Below are positions 9,210-18,869 of a stretch of DNA of 52,481 bases, piece after piece. A model generated the notes under the pieces. It was not told the origin of the DNA. It worked only from the letters and a program-made list of their open reading frames with translations, and ran no database searches. The DNA is taken from NCBI GenBank assembly GCA_944324045.1, contig CALUUT010000094.1, forward strand, positions 1 to 52,481. The letters are read 5' to 3'. The DNA is from an uncultured Desulfovibrionaceae bacterium. Its GTDB lineage: Bacteria; Desulfobacterota; Desulfovibrionia; Desulfovibrionales; Desulfovibrionaceae. The translations under genes were made by a program, and so were the position numbers. Numbering within the stretch: the stretch's first letter is position 1; the number at the start of each line of letters is the position of its first letter.

Positions 9210-9869
9210 ATGGAAATCAACGTCACAAGACCCTTACTGGAAAGCAACGAGGCCATTGCGGCTGAACTCGCTCAAACCTTCCGCAATGCGGGCGTGCTGG
9301 TCCTGAATATGATCAGCTCGCCGGGCGCGGGCAAGACCACGCTCCTTGAGCGCACCCTCACGGCTCTTGGCGGCGAACTGCGCTTTGGAGTCATTGAAGG
9401 AGACGTTCAAACGGACAATGACGCGCGCCGGGTCGCGGCTACAGGCGCGCAGGCGTGGCAGATCAACACCAACGGCGGCTGCCATCTGGATGCGCGCCAG
9501 ATTCGCGACGCGCTTGCGCATTTCAATCTTGACGAGCTTGATGTCCTGATTATCGAAAATGTGGGCAATCTGGTCTGTCCTGTGGAATTCTATTGCGGCG
9601 AAGATGCGAAGATCGCGGTTTTGTCCGTGCCCGAAGGCGACGACAAGCCGGAAAAATACCCGCTTCTTTTCAATCTGGCCAAAGCCATGATCCTGAATAA
9701 AACAGACCTCTTGCCCTATCTGGATTTTGACGTGGACCGGGCCGTGCGCCTTGCGCGTCAACTCAATCCGACTTTGCCGGTTTTTCAGGTCTCCTGCCGG
9801 ACCAGTCAGGGGCTTGAGCCCTGGTATGCATGGCTTCGCGCGGCCAGAGCCGCTAAAAAACAAGGCTGA
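9210..9869 (+). CDS. hypB: Hydrogenase nickel incorporation GTPase HypB
   Basis: HypB is a SIMIBI-class GTPase that drives nickel insertion into [NiFe] hydrogenase. The 219-residue product shows Walker A SSPGAGKTTL (about residues 36-45), switch region EGDVQTDNDARRV, the metal-binding pair in GGCHLDA, and the base-specificity motif NKTDLL. It lacks the N-terminal CxxCGC motif and His-rich stretch found in some HypB proteins, so it probably relies on HypA for nickel. ATG 9210 gives the usual short N-terminus. The stop is one base before the next gene. Confidence 0.95.
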   Translation: MEINVTRPLLESNEAIAAELAQTFRNAGVLVLNMISSPGAGKTTLLERTLTALGGELRFGVIEGDVQTDNDARRVAATGAQAWQINTNGGCHLDARQIRDALAHFNLDELDVLIIENVGNLVCPVEFYCGEDAKIAVLSVPEGDDKPEKYPLLFNLAKAMILNKTDLLPYLDFDVDRAVRLARQLNPTLPVFQVSCRTSQGLEPWYAWLRAARAAKKQG

Positions 9870-9870
9870 T

Positions 9871-11001
9871 ATGGAAAAAAACGTGCGACCTTTGCGCCTT
9901 GCCCTATGCAACGCAACCCGCTCCTGGGGCGGAGTCAAAACCTGGACTCTGGAGTTTGGCCGGGCCCTTATGGAACGCGGCCATACCGTGCATATCCTTG
10001 GCCGCTCCGGCGCCTTCATCGAGCGCGCGCAAAGCATGGGTCTGCCCGCGCACGCATGCCGCTTCGGGCCGGATTTCAACCCCGCGGCAATCGCCCGGTT
10101 TATGCGTTTTTATCGCGCCAAGGGCATTGACGCCGTTCTGGTCAACGTCAGCCAGGATTTACGCAGTGCAGGCTCTGCCGCGCGTCTTCTGGGCATCCCT
10201 CTGGTCCAGCGCATCGGCATGCCCGACGACATGCGCCCGACACTCAAAGTCCGGCTCGTGCACCGGCTGCTCAAGCCGGAATACCTTTGCCCGTGCCATT
10301 TCATCGCCGACGGACTGCGGGAGTCGCTGCCCTGCATCCCGCCGGAAAGCGTCACGGTCATCCATTCCGCCAAAACGCCGGCCCCTGAGCCGCAACGGGA
10401 AGTGCGCTCCCCGCTCCGATTTGCGACCACAAGCCAGCTTAATCCGGACAAAGGCCATGACATGCTTATTCCGGTGCTTGCGGCCCTGAAAAACAGGGGA
10501 TATGATTTTATCTGGCATGTGGCGGGCACAGGAGAACAGGAACACATGCTCAAAACCTTGTGCGAGCGGCACGGACTTTCAGAGCGCACCCGCTGGCATG
10601 GATTCACCCAGAATGTGCGCGCCGTACTTGACGCATGCGATGTGTTCGTGCTCCCTTCGCGCACTGAAGGATTGCCCAATACCCTGCTTGAAGCCATGGG
10701 ACGCGGGCTTATACCCGTGGCGTGCGCCGTGGGCGGGGTGCACGAAGCCTGGCCGCCCGGTCTGGAGCCGCTCCTTGTTCCGGGCTGGGACAGCCCCCAG
10801 CCGGACGAGCCCGCGCAATCTCCCATGGGACGCGCTTTGGCGCATGTTCTGGAACAGGACAACGATACGCTCCTCTCCTGGAAACATGCGGCCTGGCAAC
10901 ACTGCGGCGCTCATTTTTCCCTGACTGTGCAGGCGGAAAAGCTGGAACAGTATTTCGCACGTCTTGTCGCGCGCAATGAGCGAAACAGGAGACCGTCATG
11001 A
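9871..11001 (+). CDS. GT4-type glycosyltransferase
   Basis: The 376-residue GT-B-fold enzyme has the GT4 layout: an N-terminal acceptor domain with SWGGVKTWTLEFGRALMERGH (here the GG motif near residue 20 binds donor phosphates) and a C-terminal domain with QLNPDKGHDMLI (about 185), HVAGTGEQE, and the EGLPNTLLEAMGRG nucleotide-sugar motif (about 268-281). ATG 9871 is one base after the hypB stop and the last four bases overlap the next gene (ATGA), so it is translationally coupled on both sides. Its position inside a hyp/cob-type operon is odd; it probably serves lipopolysaccharide or another envelope glycan. Confidence 0.85.
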   Translation: MEKNVRPLRLALCNATRSWGGVKTWTLEFGRALMERGHTVHILGRSGAFIERAQSMGLPAHACRFGPDFNPAAIARFMRFYRAKGIDAVLVNVSQDLRSAGSAARLLGIPLVQRIGMPDDMRPTLKVRLVHRLLKPEYLCPCHFIADGLRESLPCIPPESVTVIHSAKTPAPEPQREVRSPLRFATTSQLNPDKGHDMLIPVLAALKNRGYDFIWHVAGTGEQEHMLKTLCERHGLSERTRWHGFTQNVRAVLDACDVFVLPSRTEGLPNTLLEAMGRGLIPVACAVGGVHEAWPPGLEPLLVPGWDSPQPDEPAQSPMGRALAHVLEQDNDTLLSWKHAAWQHCGAHFSLTVQAEKLEQYFARLVARNERNRRPS

Positions 11002-12119
11002 ATCATGGACGCGGTGTTTACGCAACAGAAATACACGGCGGCAATGTCCGCGCGGTTGCCCGCAGTCTCGGCATCGCGCCGGCGGAACTTCTTGATTTCA
11101 GCACAAATTGCAATGTTTTTGCCTATGAGCTGACCAGAGAGCTGGCGGCGTCTGTTGAGTATAACTTCGCCGCGTATCCGGAAACCGAGTGCGCCGCACT
11201 GCGCGCGCGCATCGCTGAACATGAAGGCGTTCCTGAAAACCAGATCGTGCTCGGCAACGGGTCCGCGGACCTCATCTTTCTTGCCCTGCGCGTCCTGAAT
11301 CCGCGTTCCGTGCTGCTTGTCGGTCCGTCATTTACCGAATACGCTTTAGGGTGCGCGGCGCTTGATATCCCATATACCGTTTTCCCGCTTCCGGCTGAAA
11401 CAGGATTCTGCTTTGATATCGAGCACATAAACGCCATATGGAAAAGCGATGCGGAGCTGGCCGTGTTTTGCTCGCCGAACAATCCGGGCGGGGCGGCGGA
11501 CCCGAACATCAAGGCCGTGCTGGAGCGTCTGCCCTGTCCACGGCTCCTATTCGACCATACATACAAGGAATTTCTCTGGGGCGACTCGCTTTATGAAAGC
11601 CATAACTGGAACGAACTCATGAACTGGGCCAGACCAGGCGCATCCGTCGTCACCCTGAACAGTTTCACCAAATTTTTTCACTGTCCAGGCGTCAGGCTTG
11701 GGTATGCGGTCTGCAATCGCGCTTTGGCCGGACGGATGCGCAAGGCGCAGCCGCCATGGATGATCACTGATTTCGCGCAGACATTGGGCGAACGCTTTCT
11801 GGAGCGCATCGAAGAGTATCGGGACACCCTGCCGGCGCTTCAGAAAGAGCGCGCCAGCCTGACCCGGAATCTCGGCATGACCGGGCTTTTTGTCCCGGAT
11901 TATATTCTTGAAGGTCCAAGCTTTCTCTGCCTTGGATTACAACCGGGCATGGATGCAAACGCAATTCGCGACGCCCTTTTACGGCAACGCATTCTGATAC
12001 GCTCCTGCGACGCCATACCCGGCATGCCCCCGGGCTTCATCCGGGTTCAGGTCCGGCCAAGACCCGATGCGGAGCGTCTGTACGAAGCACTGGAACGACT
12101 CGGCCAAAGTCCGCCGTGA
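10998..12119 (+). CDS. cobD: CobD-like threonine-phosphate decarboxylase / histidinol-phosphate aminotransferase family PLP enzyme
   Basis: CobD makes (R)-1-amino-2-propanol phosphate from threonine phosphate for the cobamide loop. The 373-residue fold-type-I PLP enzyme starts MNHGRGVYATEIHGGN, which matches the CobD-type HGGN motif rather than HisC, and has FSTNCN, FCSPNNPGG and the PLP-lysine motif SFTKFFHCPGVRLGY (Lys near residue 227). The start overlaps the glycosyltransferase stop (ATGA at 10998). A HisC-like role is the alternative, but the HGGN start favours CobD. Neither other cobalamin genes nor his genes are close by. Confidence 0.75.
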   Translation: MNHGRGVYATEIHGGNVRAVARSLGIAPAELLDFSTNCNVFAYELTRELAASVEYNFAAYPETECAALRARIAEHEGVPENQIVLGNGSADLIFLALRVLNPRSVLLVGPSFTEYALGCAALDIPYTVFPLPAETGFCFDIEHINAIWKSDAELAVFCSPNNPGGAADPNIKAVLERLPCPRLLFDHTYKEFLWGDSLYESHNWNELMNWARPGASVVTLNSFTKFFHCPGVRLGYAVCNRALAGRMRKAQPPWMITDFAQTLGERFLERIEEYRDTLPALQKERASLTRNLGMTGLFVPDYILEGPSFLCLGLQPGMDANAIRDALLRQRILIRSCDAIPGMPPGFIRVQVRPRPDAERLYEALERLGQSPP

Positions 12120-12152
12120 CAAACGGAACCAAAACGCTTAAAAAAACAACGC

Positions 12153-12677
12153 CTAACAGCGCCGCTCTATACAGAACTCTTTCGCATACGCCGCAACGCC
12201 GGCCACGGGCCTCGCATCATCCCGCAGTTTGAGCGCCATGAACATATCCGGCGGCAATCCTTCTGGCGCCGTGACGCCGAACTCCGCGGCCGGACGATAT
12301 CCAAAACGTGAATAAAAGGTTACGCTGCCCAGGACCAGGCAATGCCCGTATCCCAATTTCCCGGCAATTCTGTGCCCTTCCCTGACAAGAGCGCTTCCCA
12401 CGCCACGCCCCTGAAATGTCGGCAACACGGATAAAGGGGCCAAAGCCAGCGCGACGTCCGGCCCTATCTGCGCTTTTGTAAACAGAATGTGCCCCACGAT
12501 TCTGCCGTCCATCTCAGCAACCAGAGAAAGTTCCGGCACAAACGCATCGCCTTTTCGTAAAAGCGCAACCAAATCCCCTTCGTTTCCATCACTGTGTTTT
12601 GCAGATGCAAACGCCTCTTTCACGAGCTCGCAGACCAGCCCATACTCGCTTTGTCTTTCCGGTCTTATCCGCACCAT
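12153..12677 (-). CDS. GNAT family N-acetyltransferase
   Basis: The 174-residue protein has the GNAT acetyl-CoA site Q/R-x-x-G-x-G/A as VLPTFQGRGVGSALVREG (about residues 85-102), preceded by the strand GHILFTKAQIG. The C-terminal FYSRFGYRPA motif resembles the YhbS subgroup of acetyltransferases. The start is six bases after the lpxI stop and that junction supplies GAGG as ribosome site, so it is co-translated as the last gene of the lipid A unit. The substrate is unknown. Confidence 0.85.
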   Translation of the reverse strand: MVRIRPERQSEYGLVCELVKEAFASAKHSDGNEGDLVALLRKGDAFVPELSLVAEMDGRIVGHILFTKAQIGPDVALALAPLSVLPTFQGRGVGSALVREGHRIAGKLGYGHCLVLGSVTFYSRFGYRPAAEFGVTAPEGLPPDMFMALKLRDDARPVAGVAAYAKEFCIERRC

Positions 12678-12683
12678 CGTGCC

Positions 12684-13526
12684 TCACATGCCGGACGGCC
12701 TATTTTCGTCTTTCAACATATCCGGCTCAATGCCTATCAATAAAAGCCCATGCTTTTCCGCAAGCGCCAGACTCTCCTGCAAATCAAAAAACAGCGTCTT
12801 TCCCGCTTCATATGCAAGACAGGCGTACTTTGCCGCCGTAAGAACCCGGATGGTTTCAAGGCCGATGGCCGGAAGATCGATTCTCTCGTCCTGTCCGGGC
12901 TTCACAATCTTCAGGGCCACGCATCCCGCGCCCCCCAGTTCGCCGCCGCGCCGAAGCGCGGCGTCTGTGCCCTCAAGGCACTCGACAGCCACGACCATGC
13001 GTTTTTTAACGACAATGCACTGCCCGATATCCATGTTTCCAATGGAACGGGCTATGGGCCAGGCATACCGGATATCCCGCCACACGTCTTCCGTAAGCGG
13101 ACCGCCGGCCAGCATGCCGGCCGGGGCATGCAGATCGGTCACAAAACTCGCAGCCTGCACAACCTCAAGGCCCTCTCCCTCGACTTCCCTGATTATGGCC
13201 CGCAAGATGGCGTCATCGCCAAATGTGCCGGCTCTGAAAAGCATCCGGGCAAAACGGAAATCCGGACGCATATCAAGAACCTTTGGCTTGGCGACCGCGC
13301 CGGCAAAGCATACGCGCTTTGCCCCTTGTTTGCGAAAAAACTTCAACGGCTTTGCCACTTGCCCCAGATGTAGGGGCATGAACGCATCCGCTTCCTGCTC
13401 AATCGATGGGTCCGCGTGTCCGACAAGCCCACATACGGCGGCGCGCATCCCAGCGTCCCTGACGCCGCGCGCGACCATCCGGGGGAACTGTCCCCGGCCT
13501 GCAATAATTCCAACTGTTTCCTGCAT
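12684..13526 (-). CDS. lpxI: UDP-2,3-diacylglucosamine pyrophosphatase LpxI
   Basis: LpxI hydrolyses UDP-2,3-diacylglucosamine to lipid X and UMP in lipid A synthesis, replacing LpxH in alpha-proteobacteria, Desulfobacterota and others. The 280-residue product starts with VGIIAGRGQFPRMVA, and has the catalytic-domain signature VECLEGTDAALRRGG (around residue 190) and KPGQDERIDLPAIG. It follows lpxA by about 100 bases that contain a hairpin. ATG 13526 is taken as start; a GTG directly before it (13529) is possible. No strong Shine-Dalgarno sequence is seen. Confidence 0.93.
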   Translation of the reverse strand: MQETVGIIAGRGQFPRMVARGVRDAGMRAAVCGLVGHADPSIEQEADAFMPLHLGQVAKPLKFFRKQGAKRVCFAGAVAKPKVLDMRPDFRFARMLFRAGTFGDDAILRAIIREVEGEGLEVVQAASFVTDLHAPAGMLAGGPLTEDVWRDIRYAWPIARSIGNMDIGQCIVVKKRMVVAVECLEGTDAALRRGGELGGAGCVALKIVKPGQDERIDLPAIGLETIRVLTAAKYACLAYEAGKTLFFDLQESLALAEKHGLLLIGIEPDMLKDENRPSGM

Positions 13527-13593
13527 CACGGATTACCCGGCCCTTGCTCAAACGCCTGTTCGTGCGGCGAAAAAATGACAACCGCCTGCCGCG

Positions 13594-13619
13594 CAAAATC
13601 AAAGGGCGCTGCGCGCCCT
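13594..13619 (-). terminator. Hairpin between lpxA and lpxI
   Basis: On the minus strand AGGGCGC-GCA-GCGCCCT forms a perfect seven-pair stem followed by TTGATTTT, just after the lpxA stop. It looks like a partial terminator or attenuator that would lower lpxI and GNAT expression relative to lpxA, since no separate strong promoter for lpxI is evident. Confidence 0.5.
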
Positions 13620-13630
13620 CTCCCGGTTTC

Positions 13631-14434
13631 TTAATCCTGTATGGCGTCCTGCGCCGCGGGTAAAATGCCGCGCTGCGAAGAGCTCACAAATTCGACAAAC
13701 AACTGAATTTCCCTGTATGCGCCATATTCCGCCAAAAGCATGTCCAAAGCTTCCTTGCGCGGCATATCGCTTTGCCATATAAGTTTATACGCCTTTTTAA
13801 GTCCGGCGATTGCTTCATGGGAAGCATGGCGGCGGCGCAGGCCCACAAGATTCGGAGCATGAACCCCGCCTCTGTTGCCCACGGCCAGCATAAACGGCGG
13901 CAAATCCTGGGATATGCTGCTTGTTCCGCCCAAAAACGCCCCTATCCCCACACGTGTAAACTGATGGACCGCCGACAGACCGCCTAAAATCGCATAATCC
14001 CCGATTTCCACATGCCCGGCCAGATTCGCGCAGTTCGACATGACCACATGGTTGCCGATATGGCAGTCATGCGCGACATGCGTATATGCCATAAAAAGAT
14101 TATGATCTCCAATCACCGTGCGTCCGCCGCCGCCTTCGGTGCCTCTGTGCATGGTGGAGAATTCGCGCATCTGGTTGTCATTTCCGATGATCAGCCATGA
14201 CTCTTCGCCCTGAAACTTCAAATCCTGCGGCTCGCCGCCGACGCAGGCATACGAATGCACATGGTTGCGCGCTCCCATACGGGTAAACGCCTTGACGGAT
14301 GCGAACGCATCAATGCGACAGGCGTCGCCGATTACAGCGGGGCCCTCGATAACAGCGCAAGGCCCCACCACCACTCCCTCGCCCAACTCGACGGAAGGCT
14401 CCACAAAGGCCGACGGATGCACCACAGTCGTCAC
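13631..14434 (-). CDS. lpxA: Acyl-ACP--UDP-N-acetylglucosamine O-acyltransferase LpxA
   Basis: LpxA adds the first 3-hydroxyacyl chain to UDP-GlcNAc, the first step of lipid A synthesis. The 267-residue product has the left-handed parallel beta-helix hexapeptide repeats (for example IGDACRIDAFASV and IGNHVVMSNCANLAGHVEIGDY) with the catalytic His in the AHDCHIGNHV segment (about residue 120), and the C-terminal helical part with GLRRRH. The start is GTG 14434, whose G is shared with the fabZ stop (TAGTG), a tight translational coupling. Confidence 0.97.
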   Translation of the reverse strand: MTTVVHPSAFVEPSVELGEGVVVGPCAVIEGPAVIGDACRIDAFASVKAFTRMGARNHVHSYACVGGEPQDLKFQGEESWLIIGNDNQMREFSTMHRGTEGGGGRTVIGDHNLFMAYTHVAHDCHIGNHVVMSNCANLAGHVEIGDYAILGGLSAVHQFTRVGIGAFLGGTSSISQDLPPFMLAVGNRGGVHAPNLVGLRRRHASHEAIAGLKKAYKLIWQSDMPRKEALDMLLAEYGAYREIQLFVEFVSSSQRGILPAAQDAIQD

Positions 14435-14913
14435 TAGAGCCCCTCCTTGTCCGTGATGGCGGCCGCAAGATCGGCCTGAGCCACGACCACATCATCCACG
14501 CACGCATGCGCGGTCATTTTCCAAAGCTTCAGTTTCTGAGCGGTCAGTTGACAGTGCAGTTCCAGACGGTCGCCGGGATAGACCGGCCGGCGGAAACGAA
14601 CCTTTTCTATCCCGGTGAACAAAAACAATTTATTGCGAAACTCGTCGGCATCGGCGCCCTCGACCAGTGTTCTTGCGCAGACCATGATGCCGCCGGCCTG
14701 AGCCAAAGCCTCAAGAATAAGCACGCCCGGCATGACCGGAAGTCCCGGAAAATGGCCCTGGAAAAATGGCTCATTTATGGTCACGTTCTTGTAGGCATGA
14801 ACGGATTTGCCCGGCTCACAGGAAATGACCCGGTCCAGCAGCAAAAAAGGATAGCGATGCGGCAACATGGACATGATGCGCTGTATGTCGCAATATTGAA
14901 GAGGGGTGCTCAT
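14434..14913 (-). CDS. fabZ: 3-hydroxyacyl-ACP dehydratase FabZ
   Basis: FabZ dehydrates 3-hydroxyacyl-ACP in fatty acid elongation and competes with LpxA for the same substrate, which explains the gene pairing. The 159-residue product has [14 protein letters not shown] with the catalytic His (about residue 20), [26 protein letters not shown] with the catalytic Glu, and the hot-dog-fold end. ATG 14913 is preferred over 14931 because the family begins close to this residue and GGGAG lies upstream. The gene ends by overlapping lpxA. Confidence 0.97.
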   Translation of the reverse strand: MSTPLQYCDIQRIMSMLPHRYPFLLLDRVISCEPGKSVHAYKNVTINEPFFQGHFPGLPVMPGVLILEALAQAGGIMVCARTLVEGADADEFRNKLFLFTGIEKVRFRRPVYPGDRLELHCQLTAQKLKLWKMTAHACVDDVVVAQADLAAAITDKEGL

Positions 14914-15119
14914 AATCCCTGATTCTCCCATAAGGTATATATTTGGTTATACAAAGCGCCCTGTTCCACGCCGCCCTGCCGTCTTCAAAAGGCGACAGGG
15001 GCATGAACGGCGCCGGGGTCTTTTTCATGCGCCGGCGAGACGGCGCGGACATGCCGCGCAAAATAAAACCGGAACACGCTCTGCTTTGCAGCAAAAAACG
15101 CCTGAATACGAAAGCATCG

Positions 15120-16172
15120 TCAGGGTTTGGCGGCGAGCTCTTCTTTAAGCTTTGCAAGCTCTTTCTCAAGTTGCCCAAGACGCTTGTACATGTCGGGAAA
15201 CTTGGGCATAAGCGCCAATGTGCGCATATAGGTTCCCCGTTCGACGGCCGGCGCGCCGCCGACAGTCTCGTTTTCCGGAATATCCCTGGCCACGCCGGAT
15301 TTCGGTCCGATGGTCGCGCCGCTGCCGATATGCAGATGCCCGGAAATCCCGACCTGCCCGGCCATGGTCACGCGGTCGCCCACATGCGTGCTGCCTGAAA
15401 TGCCTACCTGCGATACGATAAGACAATCCTTGCCCATGCGCACATTGTGTCCAAGCTGGACAAGATTATCAATTTTTGTGCCGTCGCCCACGCGCGTTTC
15501 GCCAAGAGCGGCCCGGTCAATCGTGCTGTTCGCGCCGATTTCCACGGATTTTCCAATGGATACGATGCCGACCTGCGGAATCTTCTCTATGCCGCCTGCC
15601 CCCGGCACAAATCCGAATCCATCCGCGCCAAGCACCACGCCAGCATGAATAATCGTATTGGCGCCAATTCTGGTTCCGGCCATGAACACGGCATTGGGAT
15701 AAACAATAATATCCTCTCCAAGCTCGCAGTCTTCGCCCACATACACGCCGGGAAACAGCACGGTTCTGTCTCCGATTTTCGCCCGCGGTCCTATAAACAC
15801 AAACGGATACACCGTGCAGTCCTTGCCAAGGACCGCATCGGGCGCAATGCGGGCGTCAGGACTGATCCCCTTGAACTCGCCCTGGGGCTTCATGAACATC
15901 ACCAGCACGCGCGCAAAATCAAGATAGGGATTGGGGCTTACAATCAATGCGGCGCCATGCGGCGCCTTGTCGGCCTGATCCGCATGGACGATGATAGTTC
16001 CGGCAGAGGTTTCGGAAAGCTGGGAAACATACTTGGGATTGGCCAGAAAGGAAATGCTTTCAGGGCCGGCGTCCTCAAGGGTTCCGGGACCGGTTATGTC
16101 TCTGTCCGGGCCACGCAGTTCGCGTCCAAGGGTCTGCGCGATCTGAGCCGCGCGCAATGTGGATTCCGCCAT
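15120..16172 (-). CDS. lpxD: UDP-3-O-(3-hydroxyacyl)glucosamine N-acyltransferase LpxD
   Basis: LpxD adds the second acyl chain to the glucosamine nitrogen in lipid A synthesis. The 350-residue trimeric enzyme has the N-terminal uridine-binding domain ([14 protein letters not shown] near residue 40) and a long hexapeptide beta-helix with the catalytic region [11 protein letters not shown] (His/Phe region around residues 235-250) and [12 protein letters not shown] 16172 is chosen (CAGG upstream); a GTG at 16184 would add four residues. A short coiled C-terminus ([15 protein letters not shown]) ends the protein. Confidence 0.97.
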   Translation of the reverse strand: MAESTLRAAQIAQTLGRELRGPDRDITGPGTLEDAGPESISFLANPKYVSQLSETSAGTIIVHADQADKAPHGAALIVSPNPYLDFARVLVMFMKPQGEFKGISPDARIAPDAVLGKDCTVYPFVFIGPRAKIGDRTVLFPGVYVGEDCELGEDIIVYPNAVFMAGTRIGANTIIHAGVVLGADGFGFVPGAGGIEKIPQVGIVSIGKSVEIGANSTIDRAALGETRVGDGTKIDNLVQLGHNVRMGKDCLIVSQVGISGSTHVGDRVTMAGQVGISGHLHIGSGATIGPKSGVARDIPENETVGGAPAVERGTYMRTLALMPKFPDMYKRLGQLEKELAKLKEELAAKP

Positions 16173-16204
16173 ACAAGCCTGCACTTTTGCTGTGGTTTTC
16201 TGGG

Positions 16205-16747
16205 TCAGCGCTTTTTGGTGGCGCGGTAGATGCGATTCACTTCTTTAAGCAAATCCTCAGTTACATCAAGACTGCGGTCCGCATACAGCAACCCGGCCTG
16301 GTTTCCGTTCAAAAGGATGGTATAGCGTCCTCGTTCGGCGAACTCCTGGGATGCCTTGTATATAAGCGCCTGCATATCCTGACGGATGCGATTCTCCGCT
16401 GTTTCCACCTTGCGCGCAAAGAATCTCGTTCTATCCTCAAGTTCCCGTTTTTTCGTCACAAATTCCCGTTTTTTTTCCTCCAAAGTTTCAGAGGACAAAA
16501 AATCCGACTGAGCCTGAAGCTCTTCGGCCCGATGCTGAAGGTCGGCCGCCATCTGCTCAAGCTCGTTGCGTTCCTCGGAAAACTGATCGGACAAAAGCTT
16601 TAGCGCGTCCTTGGCTGCGTCGCACTCCTCAATGAGCGCCTGCATGTTCACAATTCCTATTTTAAGTGTAGGCGGTCCGGCAAAAGCATTCATGCTCGCG
16701 GCCAGGATGATCAACAGGGTCAGCGCGCTGGAAAAAGCAATACGCAT
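16205..16747 (-). CDS. skp: Periplasmic chaperone Skp (OmpH family)
   Basis: Skp holds unfolded outer-membrane proteins in the periplasm on their way to BamA. The 180-residue product has a Sec signal (cleavage after MNAFA), a short beta core with [17 protein letters not shown], and long helical coiled-coil arms (about residues 50-130, Glu/Lys-rich) before the end [11 protein letters not shown] 16747 follows GAGGAGA with a good gap; the longer frame upstream has no such site. It lies between the amidase and lpxD as in many Gram-negative genomes. Confidence 0.92.
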   Translation of the reverse strand: MRIAFSSALTLLIILAASMNAFAGPPTLKIGIVNMQALIEECDAAKDALKLLSDQFSEERNELEQMAADLQHRAEELQAQSDFLSSETLEEKKREFVTKKRELEDRTRFFARKVETAENRIRQDMQALIYKASQEFAERGRYTILLNGNQAGLLYADRSLDVTEDLLKEVNRIYRATKKR

Positions 16748-16912
16748 ATGTTCTCCTCTCCGACGCCTCAGGGGTGCCCGCAGCCAAAATTCAAATGCTG
16801 TTTTTACCATTTTGCCGGCGCGGAATCAACCGTGCGGCCCGCCGCGGCCTTTCACTCTGCCTTCCGCGCGCCTTAAGCGCGCCGGAAACCATGCTTTTTC
16901 ATTACCGAAACG

Positions 16913-18772
16913 TCAATTCATGGCATACCGCCCCAGAGCCCTTTTGTAGCGCACAATGCCCTCGGCGATACCATCCACGAGAAATTCCAAGTAGCGCGTG
17001 TTTTTCAGCAGCTTGGCTTCGGCCGGATTGGTGCAGTATCCTATTTCAACCAGTATCGAAGGCATCTTCGCTCCCATAAGCACATAAAACGGAGCGGAGC
17101 GCACGCCGTTGTTTTTGGACTTGTACCCGGCCCGGCCCAAGCGCGCGCACATATTGTTGAGCACAAGCCCCGCAAGTTCCTTGGATTCATGCATTTTCGA
17201 GCTTAAAAGAAGGTCGGTGAGAATGCCCTGAAGATCGCTGATGGTCTTCTCGCTTACCGCGTTTTCCCGCGCCGCCACGCGCTTTGCATTCGCCGTGTAG
17301 GCCACATCCAGGTAGTATGTCTCGATGCCGCGCACCCCGGCGTCGTGATTGGCATTGACATGAATGGAGACAAAAATGTCCGCGCCGCGCCGGTTCGCAA
17401 TGCGCGTGCGTTCCTCAAGCTTAAGAAAGGTATCCTTGGAACGGGTGTACAGCACTGTGAATCCGCGCTTTTTCAAATTGGCGCCCAAAAGCTTGACCGT
17501 CTTGAGCACCAGATCTCCCTCAACCACGCCGTTGGCCATGGCGCCAGGATCCTTGCCGCCGTGCCCGGCATCCAGCATAATGGTTTTGACCGTCAGGCCA
17601 AGCTGTTCCGCCAAATCTCTGGATTTTGCCGGATTGGGCTTTCTGGCCGGCTCTTTCTCGCGGGAGTGCTGTTTTTTGCCTTGAGCCTTTTCCTTTCCGG
17701 ACGAACGGTTCGACGTTAAAGACGGCCTGGGCGCGGATTCGCCGCCAGGCTTAAGCTCCGGCGCTTCCGGCCCGACCTGCCCGGTTCCGCGCGTCTGGGA
17801 TTTGACCGCCGAACCGCGCGACACCGTCACCTGAAGCACGGGCTTGTCTTTGCGCGGCTTAAGCGATACCGCGCATTCCTTGTCCAGTTCAAATTCCAGC
17901 CTGGTTACAAACCGCTTGCCGGTTGAAACATCGCGCGTCCATATCCGGTCGACCGGGCCTTTGGAAACAGCGACAGCCCGTCTGTTTTTCCTGTCGGGAC
18001 GCACGCCGAAAAATTCAATCAAAAAGACCGGCGGTTGTTTCTTTTGCGCATTGCCCGGCAAATACCGGTAAAAATATGAGCTGCCGCGGTCCAGTTCCAC
18101 ATATGCGACGGACTGGTTCGCACGGGCTTCCAAAGTCGTGCGTAAAAGCGTCCCGCCCCCGGATTCCTCAGTCCGGCCGCGCTCTTTTTCAGCCGGGGCC
18201 TGCGCTGCCGGCTTCACCGGCAAAGAACGCCGCAGGGTCTTTGCGCGCGCAACCATATCCCCGGAAGGAAAACGCCGGACCAGATCATCAAGCGTGTCTG
18301 CGGCCTGCCGCTTGTCGTCAAGGAGTTCAAGCTCCACGATTGCCTTGCGGTATAAAGCGTCGTCCGCCCAGGAATGCCGGGGGTAGCCGTCCGCGACCGC
18401 GGCGAAACGGGCGGCCGCATCCCTTGCATCCTCGCTTTTGCGAGTATTTCGAGCCATTTCCTCAAGACAGCGTCCGGACTGATAATACGCCTTTGCCGCC
18501 AGGCCGGCTTTGGGGTTTGCACGGCGCAAAGCAAGAAAGGCATCCTCCATCCGAAGCCATGATGCGCGCCTGGACGCCTCTCGCGGCGTTTCAATCAGCT
18601 TCTTGAACTCTTTGACCAGTTCTTCAAATTTTTTCTCATTCGCCGTATTTTCAGCGGCAAAAGCAGGTTGTCCATTGCCGGCCAAACCCCATAAGAGCAG
18701 ACACGCGGCGCACAAAACAATAGCCGCCAGCCGTTGCAGGCTCCAATGAGAATAAGGATGGCGAAAACGCAA
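16913..18772 (-). CDS. amiC: N-acetylmuramoyl-L-alanine amidase with TPR-like and AMIN domains
   Basis: AmiA/B/C-type amidases cut the lactyl-amide bond of peptidoglycan during cell separation. The 619-residue product has a signal peptide (cleaved near PAFAAE), a helical TPR-like region (about residues 45-185), an AMIN domain (about 210-320), a charged Lys/Ser-rich linker, and Amidase_3 (about 390-612) with zinc ligands in LDAGHGGKDPG, the Glu in VVEGD, and SIHVNAN, plus catalytic Glu in LVEIGYCTN. The start is TTG 18772, backed by GGAGGGG eight bases upstream. The symbol is given by family; AmiA/B/C cannot be told apart. Confidence 0.92.
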   Translation of the reverse strand: MRFRHPYSHWSLQRLAAIVLCAACLLLWGLAGNGQPAFAAENTANEKKFEELVKEFKKLIETPREASRRASWLRMEDAFLALRRANPKAGLAAKAYYQSGRCLEEMARNTRKSEDARDAAARFAAVADGYPRHSWADDALYRKAIVELELLDDKRQAADTLDDLVRRFPSGDMVARAKTLRRSLPVKPAAQAPAEKERGRTEESGGGTLLRTTLEARANQSVAYVELDRGSSYFYRYLPGNAQKKQPPVFLIEFFGVRPDRKNRRAVAVSKGPVDRIWTRDVSTGKRFVTRLEFELDKECAVSLKPRKDKPVLQVTVSRGSAVKSQTRGTGQVGPEAPELKPGGESAPRPSLTSNRSSGKEKAQGKKQHSREKEPARKPNPAKSRDLAEQLGLTVKTIMLDAGHGGKDPGAMANGVVEGDLVLKTVKLLGANLKKRGFTVLYTRSKDTFLKLEERTRIANRRGADIFVSIHVNANHDAGVRGIETYYLDVAYTANAKRVAARENAVSEKTISDLQGILTDLLLSSKMHESKELAGLVLNNMCARLGRAGYKSKNNGVRSAPFYVLMGAKMPSILVEIGYCTNPAEAKLLKNTRYLEFLVDGIAEGIVRYKRALGRYAMN

Positions 18773-18835
18773 CCTGAAAACCCCTCCAAAGCCGGGTCAT
18801 ATCGCGCAGGACCGGGGAACGACGCCTGCCGCGTG

Positions 18836-18855
18836 GAGCGGGAAATATCCCGCTC
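18836..18855 (-). other. Hairpin between bamA and the amidase gene
   Basis: GAGCGGGA-TATT-TCCCGCTC is a perfect eight-pair inverted repeat just after the bamA stop on the minus strand. No T tract follows, so it may protect or process the mRNA or modulate expression rather than terminate. Confidence 0.4.
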
Positions 18856-18869
18856 CTGTTTCATACTGT

